From positions 1 through 18,288 of the forward strand of contig DASVMD010000051.1 in NCBI GenBank assembly GCA_036384495.1: a DNA stretch of 18,288 nucleotides, in the 5' to 3' direction. This document shows, piece by piece, positions 13,975-18,288 of the stretch (position 1 is its first letter; each line of letters starts with the position of its first letter). Both the position numbers and the translations under genes were made by a program. Source of the DNA: JAQGHB01 sp036384495 (lineage in GTDB: Bacteria > Patescibacteriota > Saccharimonadia > Saccharimonadales > UBA4665). The notes under the pieces are model-generated. The model had not been told where the DNA came from. It searched no databases and saw nothing but the letters and a program-made list of their open reading frames with translations.

Positions 13975-14007
13975 CTTTGAGTCGCGCATACGCTATGTGC
14001 GCCGCAT

Positions 14008-14084
14008 GCGGGTCTAGCTCAGTTGTTTAGAGCGCGTCCTTGCCAAGGACGAGGCCAGGGGTTAGAGTCCCCTGACCCGCACCA
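14008..14084 (+). tRNA. tRNA-Gly(GCC) with U19-A56 in place of G19-C56
   Basis: 77 nt with encoded CCA; acceptor GCGGGTC/GACCCGC; anticodon stem CGTCC/GGACG with loop TTGCCAA, anticodon GCC at 14042-14044. D-loop AGTTGTTTA and T-loop TTAGAGT: position 19 is U and position 56 is A, so the D-loop/T-loop tertiary pair is U-A instead of the nearly universal G-C. G18 and U55, which form the neighbouring tertiary contact, are kept. Stems are perfect. Confidence 0.95.
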
Positions 14085-14123
14085 ATTTAACGTACTTATC
14101 AAATACGCCTTAGGGCATATTTT

Positions 14124-14132
14124 TGCTATGAT
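14124..14132 (+). promoter_or_regulatory. Extended -10 of the NIF3-insert-like gene (predicted leaderless)
   Basis: TG-c-TATGAT is followed by six bases, then ATG 14139. No Shine-Dalgarno lies between. Confidence 0.6.
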
Positions 14133-14138
14133 CATGGT

Positions 14139-14456
14139 ATGAGTAATTACAAAGTAGTTGTTACAGTTCCAGAAAACGAAGCAGATAAACTCCGTCAAGC
14201 TATCGGCGATGCCGGTGGCGGCAAGGTCGGCAACTATACTCATTGTAGTTTTTCAGTAAAAGGCACTGGACGGTTTCTGCCTACTGATGGAGCTAAGCCT
14301 GCCATAGGGCAAGTAGGTCAGCTTGAAGAAGTCGCAGAAGAACGGATTGAAATTACCTGCGATAGCGAAAGTGTTAAGGCTGTCATTGCAGCAATTCGTG
14401 AAGCACATTCCTACGAAGAGCCTGCAATTGACCTGTACGAATTGACTGAATTGTAG
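14139..14456 (+). CDS. Stand-alone NIF3-insert / CutA-like (PII-like fold) protein
   Basis: 105 aa. The protein matches the domain found inserted in bacterial NIF3/YqfO proteins: 'YKVVVTVPENEADKLRQAIG', 'GNYTHCSFSVKGTGRFLP', 'KPAIGQVGQLEEVAEERIEI' and the terminal 'AHSYEEPAIDLYEL' (family consensus H-P-Y-E-E-P). Here it stands alone without the surrounding NIF3 metal-binding halves. The fold is ferredoxin-like, related to PII and CutA proteins, and forms trimers. The function is unknown; roles in metal or cofactor sensing have been suggested for relatives. Pro is replaced by Ser in the HPYEEP motif. Confidence 0.85.
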   Translation: MSNYKVVVTVPENEADKLRQAIGDAGGGKVGNYTHCSFSVKGTGRFLPTDGAKPAIGQVGQLEEVAEERIEITCDSESVKAVIAAIREAHSYEEPAIDLYELTEL

Positions 14457-14573
14457 TATTTAGTAGATAAAAAGCTCTTTACATCTGAGCAAAATCGCTA
14501 TGCATGGTGCATTAGGTGAACTGCTGTCAACTCACGCTTCTAAAGTTTAAGCAAATACCTTAGCTTAGGACCA

Positions 14574-14628
14574 TTGCAGAATCGCAAAACCAGTGGTATA
14601 ATATTCATCAGTTTTTTATTTACAGGAG
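14574..14628 (+). promoter_or_regulatory. Promoter and Shine-Dalgarno of the two-gene orphan operon
   Basis: TTGCAG (14574-14579), 17-bp spacer, extended -10 TG-g-TATAAT (14594-14602). Shine-Dalgarno AGGAG (14624-14628) lies five bases before ATG 14634. The rest of the 177-bp gap (14457-14573) shows only short hairpins, such as ATGCA-TGG-TGCAT. Confidence 0.75.
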
Positions 14629-14633
14629 ATACA

Positions 14634-14993
14634 ATGCGAAGTAGCTTAGATAAAGTACACACCCTCGGAATGTCCAGCGGTGGAAGCACCCACTTAACGG
14701 TGAGCGAATTTTCTGGCAATAAAGTTGAGCCACCAATTAACGTGGTTTTTGAAGACGATGGCATGCAGGTTGCAGTTACGCAAGACGCTCTGGCTGCACG
14801 TTATCGCAGTGATGAGCTTCAACAAATCGGTGAGGGCAATGCTATCATGGGACTGAATCGTGTAATTGGTGAAATTGCAACAAATGGGAATCTTGAGCAC
14901 GGCGCCACCAAGCCACTTCACCCTAATGTGATTGATGTCGAAGCTGCAGCATATGCCGAGCTTCCAGTAGCCCAGAAAGTACTTACGGCTTAG
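14634..14993 (+). CDS. Hypothetical protein, 119 aa, first gene of an orphan pair
   Basis: I do not recognise it. The start is fixed by the Shine-Dalgarno; an upstream in-frame ATG at 14574 lies inside the promoter and is rejected. Soluble, no signal peptide. It opens with a Gly/Ser-rich stretch ('LGMSSGGSTHLTVSEF'). A beta-rich 'PPINVVFEDDGMQVAVTQDAL' follows, then a helix-rich half with 'GEGNAIMGLNRVIGEIATNG'. The next gene starts two bases after its stop, so the two are one operon. A strong promoter and good ribosome-binding site suggest real and substantial expression. Function unknown. Confidence 0.75.
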   Translation: MRSSLDKVHTLGMSSGGSTHLTVSEFSGNKVEPPINVVFEDDGMQVAVTQDALAARYRSDELQQIGEGNAIMGLNRVIGEIATNGNLEHGATKPLHPNVIDVEAAAYAELPVAQKVLTA

Positions 14994-14995
14994 CA

Positions 14996-15343
14996 ATGGC
15001 AGGTGAGCATCTAACTGAAGAAGGTAGGCATGCAGCCATGAGTGACTTGCTTGGCCTGATGCTTCATCAAGCTGTAGCTGAGGGTGCAGTTATGATGGTA
15101 GCGTCAAGCGAAGAAGGCACTCCTGAACATAAACTGTGGACAGAAGTGGCCGGCAAGGCGGTGCCGCTAGCTGCTGAATTCCTCGAAGGAGCCAAAGCTC
15201 GCCATCCAGAGCTTACTATTGCCGATGAGTCTGGTGTTTCTGCGGAAGCGCAAGCTACTCAGGACGAGATGCGGCTCAAGCAGGAGCGTTTGGCACAAAT
15301 TGAAGCAGAAGCAGCTCGCTTACGACAAGAACTGGGCGAATAG
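14996..15343 (+). CDS. Hypothetical protein with C-terminal coiled coil, 115 aa, second gene of the orphan pair
   Basis: Starts two bases after the preceding stop. An acidic, mostly helical soluble protein. Residues 1-70 are Ala/Leu/Met-rich helices, including 'HQAVAEGAVMMVASSEEG'. The C-terminal 35 residues ('QDEMRLKQERLAQIEAEA' and on) form a clear coiled coil, suggesting dimerisation or docking. No enzyme motif is visible. Since it is translated with its upstream neighbour, the two products may form a complex; this is inference. Confidence 0.75.
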   Translation: MAGEHLTEEGRHAAMSDLLGLMLHQAVAEGAVMMVASSEEGTPEHKLWTEVAGKAVPLAAEFLEGAKARHPELTIADESGVSAEAQATQDEMRLKQERLAQIEAEAARLRQELGE

Positions 15344-15345
15344 AG

Positions 15346-15370
15346 TGGTCTCAGCCTAGACCATTCATTT
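15346..15370. terminator. Hairpin between convergent genes
   Basis: TGGTCT/AGACCA (15346-15351, 15358-15363) with loop CAGCCT, followed by TTCATTT on the plus strand. It fills the 21-bp gap between the orphan operon and the minus-strand phosphatase, and could act as a weak terminator for the plus-strand operon. The T-tract is poor. Confidence 0.5.
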
Positions 15371-16189
15371 GTTATTTGAAGCAGGAAGAACCGGCCCAAC
15401 AATCTCGTCAATCCGATCATAGATATCGGACTTAGCGGCTCGCAAGCCCGCGATATCTTGATCCCAGCGTCCAATGGGCTTACCAAATATGTCTGTCACT
15501 TTGGCGCCAGCTTGCTCGGCAATGAACCCAGCGGCTGCTAAGTCCCAAGGATTTTTGCCACTAGTTACGACGCCGTCAAACCTACCGGCGGCAACCATAA
15601 CGATGGAGTAGGCAATTGGCAGGTAGTACGTGAATGTATCGTCTGCGTGGTCGAAGGCGTCAAGCATTTTGCCGCCTATTGCGCGATCTGTAAAGGTCGT
15701 CCAGTACGAACCGCCAGCAACTTCTAGGCAGACCCCAAGTTTACCTTGTGGTTTGTGCTTAGATAGATCGAGCTTGCGATCGTTCTCGTATGCCCCAAGC
15801 CCTTCGCAGGCCCAGAACAAGCGGTCGGTGTACGGATCATACACTACGGCTACGACTGGCTTGCCATTTATCACGAGTGCCATACAAAAGGTGCTGAGTG
15901 GGATACCGCGCGCAAAGGGCGGCGTACCGTCCAACGGATCGACTACCCAAAGATGCGTCTTGTCGAGTCCGTAGCTATCTTCCTCGCCAAGTACGCCATG
16001 AGTAGGGAACTGAACCTGCACCCTTTCTATGACCAGCTGATTGATCTCGGTATCCGCTAAAGTCACAGGCGACTCATCTGCTTTAATAATTACGCCTTTA
16101 TTAGACGCATTGAAATAGTGAAGCATTATCTCGCCCGCTTCATGAGCTAGTTGTTTTGCAAAGCTAAGCTCTGCATCGAATTTTGACAT
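15365..16189 (-). CDS. Inositol monophosphatase family protein
   Basis: 274 aa, near-normal family length. Mg2+-dependent phosphomonoesterase with the family's metal site: E69/E70 ('LGEED'), motif A D84-P-L-D87-G-T ('WVVDPLDGT') and motif B N213-P-W-D216 ('NPWDLAAAG'). After motif A the sequence is PPF rather than the common TNF. Substrate could be inositol-1-phosphate, histidinol phosphate, fructose bisphosphate or 3'-phosphoadenosine nucleotides; the sequence alone does not decide. The start has AAAGGA seven bases upstream. The gene is divergent from the HExxH membrane-protein gene and convergent with the orphan pair. Confidence 0.93.
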   Translation of the reverse strand: MSKFDAELSFAKQLAHEAGEIMLHYFNASNKGVIIKADESPVTLADTEINQLVIERVQVQFPTHGVLGEEDSYGLDKTHLWVVDPLDGTPPFARGIPLSTFCMALVINGKPVVAVVYDPYTDRLFWACEGLGAYENDRKLDLSKHKPQGKLGVCLEVAGGSYWTTFTDRAIGGKMLDAFDHADDTFTYYLPIAYSIVMVAAGRFDGVVTSGKNPWDLAAAGFIAEQAGAKVTDIFGKPIGRWDQDIAGLRAAKSDIYDRIDEIVGPVLPASNNK

Positions 16190-16257
16190 GAGAATGTCCT
16201 TTCGTTTTGATTTATTATCTGTAAGAGAAGTTGGCCCGAAGACCGCATTACCCTTAT

Positions 16258-16266
16258 ATTATCACA
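16258..16266 (-). promoter_or_regulatory. Extended -10 of the inositol monophosphatase gene
   Basis: On the minus strand TG-t-GATAAT predicts a start near 16251 and a leader of about 61 nt, the longest of any protein gene here. The leader contains a GGTC-TTCG-GGCC hairpin (16233-16244) and the Shine-Dalgarno. TTTACA (16279-16284) is a possible -35 with a 15-bp spacer. Confidence 0.45.
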
Positions 16267-16345
16267 CTTATGCTTATCTGTAAAGTCTTTTAGGTAAATC
16301 CCACATCTTAGTTGGAGAGCAGCTATGCCCGATAAGGGTGTTTTT

Positions 16346-16354
16346 TGTTATAGT
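16346..16354 (+). promoter_or_regulatory. Extended -10 of the HExxH protein gene (predicted leaderless)
   Basis: TG-t-TATAGT is followed by exactly six bases and then ATG 16361. An in-frame ATG at 16325 would lie upstream of this promoter. Confidence 0.6.
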
Positions 16355-16360
16355 GTGCAT

Positions 16361-16741
16361 ATGGACGTCCTTGCATTTATCCTCAATTTACCTTGGACGG
16401 CCCTAGGCTTATTGGGTGCTCTGTTATCGGTGCCTACCAGCATACAGCTAACCTCGAAACCACTTGCGATTATATTTAGTGTGAGGAGTTTCTGGTGGTA
16501 TACATGGATGCCCGGCAAAGGGAGCGTGCGCGCGATTACTAACGGCCATGTAATCCAGCTGAGCCCTGCGATTCTTGACAAAGATCTGGACCACGAACTA
16601 ATCCACGTTGAACAATATGAAAGAGCACCACTCATCCATCCCTTTTTATATGCTTGGCAATATTGCCGCCACGGCTATCGCAAAAATAAATATGAAGATG
16701 AAGCTTACCGTAGAAGCAGTAGCAAATATATTGGATCTTAA
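16361..16741 (+). CDS. Small membrane protein with HExxH zinc-peptidase motif
   Basis: 126 aa from ATG 16361. An N-terminal hydrophobic segment (about 4-24) is followed by a soluble domain. D77-H78-E79-L-I-H82 is a zincin HExxH motif. Downstream 'NKYEDEAYR' contains E112/E114, a plausible third zinc ligand, since many small zincins have an N-x-[FY]-E-x-E-A-Y motif after HExxH. 'HPFLYAWQYCRHGYRKN' sits between them. It is too short for a full known peptidase family, so it is best called a putative membrane-linked zinc protein. It ends six bases before the -35 region of the next gene. Confidence 0.8.
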   Translation: MDVLAFILNLPWTALGLLGALLSVPTSIQLTSKPLAIIFSVRSFWWYTWMPGKGSVRAITNGHVIQLSPAILDKDLDHELIHVEQYERAPLIHPFLYAWQYCRHGYRKNKYEDEAYRRSSSKYIGS

Positions 16742-16756
16742 GAGGTATTGTTTTTT

Positions 16757-16765
16757 TGCTATACT
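16757..16765 (+). promoter_or_regulatory. Extended -10 of the 169-aa orphan gene (predicted leaderless)
   Basis: TG-c-TATACT is followed by six bases, then ATG 16772. Confidence 0.6.
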
Positions 16766-16771
16766 GCTTTC

Positions 16772-17281
16772 ATGCAAGAGATCATCGGCACCTCAAAAAA
16801 TAACGTGTCCGTAACTTACGACCCCATTTACTCGCATGCAGCAACGCATCTAGAAGATACGCCTCAGCTGAAAAGCCTAGCTTCTGAAGTTATCGCCGGC
16901 ATGGAATTGGTCGGTCAAGAAGTAAAGACAGATGTTGATCTGGGCAGGGTAGTTGGTGTTTGCGATGTCGTTGCCGTCGATGATACAGACGAAATTGTAT
17001 ATGGCGTACGGAAAAATCGTGAAGATGATGGACTGGTGCCGTTTACTAAATCCCGTCGAGGAACTCCCTGCAATCGTGTGGCCGTACACCTTATACCGCA
17101 GCCTGATAAAACATATGAGCTTTCGAGTGCTTGGATCGGGGAGTTTGGTGAAGACGATGAGCCGTTTCCACAGTCACCAAGCGCCACAGAACGCAGTATA
17201 GATTTTTGGAAAAGGTGGGCATTCGTTTACGGTAGCCAAGAAATTTTACCCGGCACAGAGACAAGTGAGTATCCGTGGTAG
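16772..17281 (+). CDS. Hypothetical protein, 169 aa
   Basis: Not recognised. The start at 16772 is set by the promoter; the upstream ATG at 16748 precedes the -10 and is rejected. A soluble, acidic protein with no signal or membrane segment. The middle has a beta-rich stretch, 'GRVVGVCDVVAVDDTDEIVYG', followed by 'KNREDDGLVPFTKSRRGTP' and 'CNRVAVHLIP'. The C-terminus is conserved-looking and aromatic: 'DFWKRWAFVYGSQEIL' and 'SEYPW'. The alternation of strands suggests a small beta-barrel or sandwich. It shares no operon with its neighbours and appears to be transcribed alone. Function unknown. Confidence 0.75.
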   Translation: MQEIIGTSKNNVSVTYDPIYSHAATHLEDTPQLKSLASEVIAGMELVGQEVKTDVDLGRVVGVCDVVAVDDTDEIVYGVRKNREDDGLVPFTKSRRGTPCNRVAVHLIPQPDKTYELSSAWIGEFGEDDEPFPQSPSATERSIDFWKRWAFVYGSQEILPGTETSEYPW

Positions 17282-17450
17282 CTATGTGTAAGTCCCGCCC
17301 CTTACTTACCTAGTAAATATTCTTGATATGGCACCGCCAGTATATCCCTCCATCGGGCTATTTCATCTCTGACCAGGTGTAAATTTTTACCCACCGACTG
17401 CGCCAATTTGGTATGGGAAACAATATTAGGCCAGAGTTTCTACTTATGCT

Positions 17451-17456
17451 TATAAT
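17451..17456 (+). promoter_or_regulatory. -10 box of the G5-domain gene (predicted leaderless)
   Basis: Consensus TATAAT, preceded by TGct, is followed by six bases and ATG 17463. The rest of the 181-bp gap 17282-17462 holds only two short inverted repeats (GTAAGT/ACTTAC at 17288-17309 and a GTAAA/TTTAC pair). Confidence 0.6.
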
Positions 17457-17462
17457 AGCTGT

Positions 17463-18212
17463 ATGAAAAGCGGACATGCACGCAAAATTCTCATCAGTCT
17501 GTTGAGTCTAGCGTGTATTTTGGCTCCAACGAGCACGGTTAGCGCGCATCGTAGTGGTTGTCATCGCTGGCATTCGTGCCCAAGTGATTCGGGAAGCTAC
17601 GTTTGCGGAGATTTGGGCTACACCTCGGAGTGCGGAACGGTTACGCCTGCACCTGTTGTCCATACTCCTGTCTATACCACTAAAACAATAACGGCGGATG
17701 AGAGCTTGCCATTCACGACTGCCGTCAAATATAATAAGAATGAATATCCCGAGTACGCCAAAACCATTGTGTCTGGTGAGTCGGGCGTGAAGCGAACCTA
17801 CACTGAAGTGAAATACACAGACGGCAGCGAAACCGGGCGTTCGGTTGTTCGCTCAGAGGTAGTTACCAAGCCAGTAACGGAAGTTATCGAAAAAGGCTCG
17901 CGACCCAAACCCAGTGCAACAGTCTCCAAAGTTAAGAAAACGACCAGCAAGAACCAATACGATATAAGTGGTAAATCAGATCCAAAGGTGACTGTGGTGC
18001 TTTCGGTTGACGGCAAAAGAATCAAGCGAACAGTCACCGATGCCCAGGGTAACTTTACGTTCAAAAATATTAAACTAAAGTCACCAGCGCCCCAAATTCA
18101 GATTTACAAACGAGTAAGCGGCAAAGAAACGATTATTTCGGAAAAATATACACTAAATCCTAGCAAGCAGTCAATTGTATCTGACTATCAAAAGTTGCAT
18201 ACTAAACAATAG
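17463..18212 (+). CDS. Secreted protein with His/Cys-rich N-terminal motif and G5 domain
   Basis: 249 aa. Signal peptide (residues 1-28): basic start, hydrophobic core, and cleavage after 'VSA'. A small His/Cys motif follows, 'HRSGCHRWHSCPSDSGSYVC' (29-48), with two further Cys nearby; it could bind a metal or form disulfides. Residues about 72-146 are a G5 domain: 'LPFTTAVKY', 'TIVSGESGVKRTYTEVKYTD' and 'TEVIEKGS' are its typical strand pattern. A Lys/Ser-rich linker leads to a beta-sandwich (168-230; 'DPKVTVVLSVDGKRIKRTVT'), like a carboxypeptidase-regulatory or Ig-like fold. The protein is exported and probably binds cell-wall glycans or adheres to surfaces, as G5 proteins do. No sortase signal or anchor is visible. 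Confidence 0.85.
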   Translation: MKSGHARKILISLLSLACILAPTSTVSAHRSGCHRWHSCPSDSGSYVCGDLGYTSECGTVTPAPVVHTPVYTTKTITADESLPFTTAVKYNKNEYPEYAKTIVSGESGVKRTYTEVKYTDGSETGRSVVRSEVVTKPVTEVIEKGSRPKPSATVSKVKKTTSKNQYDISGKSDPKVTVVLSVDGKRIKRTVTDAQGNFTFKNIKLKSPAPQIQIYKRVSGKETIISEKYTLNPSKQSIVSDYQKLHTKQ

Positions 18213-18244
18213 TTAAGGTCTTCGTATCTAGAAAGGTGGTTCTT

Positions 18245-18288
18245 ATGAGAAAAATAATCGTCCAAGCATTTATTACGTTAGATGGTGT
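18245..18288 (+). CDS. RibD C-terminal / dihydrofolate reductase-like family protein, 5' end only
   Basis: Only 14 complete codons are present before the window ends. Their product, MRKIIVQAFITLDG, followed by a codon beginning GT (Val), matches the N-terminus of the DHFR-like RibD C-terminal reductases (YwjB/YyaP type, 'SLDGV' motif). A good Shine-Dalgarno (AGGTGG, 18234-18239) precedes ATG 18245. NADPH-dependent reductase activity is a family expectation; the substrate is unknown. Confidence 0.7.
   Translation, partial: MRKIIVQAFITLDG

Noticed and set aside
14503..14518. ATGCA-TGG-TGCAT short palindrome as an operator
   Set aside because: Five base pairs are within chance expectation for a gap of this length.
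1..18288. CRISPR arrays, insertion sequences, prophage or tandem repeats
   Set aside because: No regularly spaced repeats, transposase motifs, or terminal inverted repeats were seen; the window reads as ordinary chromosomal backbone.

Overview
The window looks like a stretch of chromosome from a small-genome bacterium of the Patescibacteria (CPR), most likely a Candidatus Saccharibacteria (TM7) relative. This rests on inference from protein character: compact gene spacing, several lineage-type membrane proteins and orphans of unknown function, and lemA-htpX and ligA packed together. UGA is used as a stop (ligA, the Nudix gene and the inositol-phosphatase gene end in TGA), so this is not a code-25 lineage (Gracilibacteria/Absconditabacteria). 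No insertion sequence, phage gene, CRISPR array or rRNA is visible.

Layout. 1-606 is the 3' end of a peptide-type ABC transporter solute-binding protein. A tRNA-Leu(CAG) and a small orphan follow, then an FAD-linked 2-hydroxyacid dehydrogenase-like protein. A tRNA-Leu(GAG)-tRNA-Val(TAC) unit ends in a 15-bp bidirectional terminator shared with a convergent D-Ala-D-Ala carboxypeptidase gene on the minus strand. Divergent from that gene is the envelope-stress pair lemA-htpX. Next is a tightly packed run: multi-pass membrane protein, ligA (8-nt overlap), unknown protein (4-nt overlap) and a Nudix hydrolase (1-nt gap). A 7-TM protein and a candidate structured small RNA come next, then corA and tRNA-Ala(GGC). 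A minus-strand SAM methyltransferase is divergent from a slipin-mazG pair, which is followed by tRNA-Phe(GAA) and tRNA-Gly(GCC). The last 4 kb carries a stand-alone NIF3-insert/CutA-like domain, a two-gene orphan operon, a minus-strand inositol-monophosphatase family gene, a small HExxH membrane protein, another orphan, a secreted G5-domain protein, and the first codons of a RibD/DHFR-like reductase.

How genes work together. The cell-envelope theme is strong: DacA-type PBP, LemA/HtpX, slipin, CorA and the secreted G5 protein. House-cleaning of nucleotides and DNA is represented by MazG, Nudix and LigA.

Most interesting signals. (1) Two of the six tRNAs (Ala and Gly) have replaced the nearly invariant tertiary pair G19-C56 with A19-U56 and U19-A56 respectively, each a compensated Watson-Crick swap. 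(2) Seven protein genes have a -10 box (usually an extended TGN form) exactly six nucleotides before the ATG, which predicts leaderless mRNAs and corrects several start codons. tRNA genes mostly use ordinary -35/-10 promoters, and a separate set of protein genes has Shine-Dalgarno leaders. (3) A promoter, nested stems and a terminator at 10652-10798 suggest an unassigned small RNA. (4) A perfect 24-bp palindrome lies between the shared terminator and dacA. No gene-free stretch exceeds about 200 bp; the longer gaps are described in the features.
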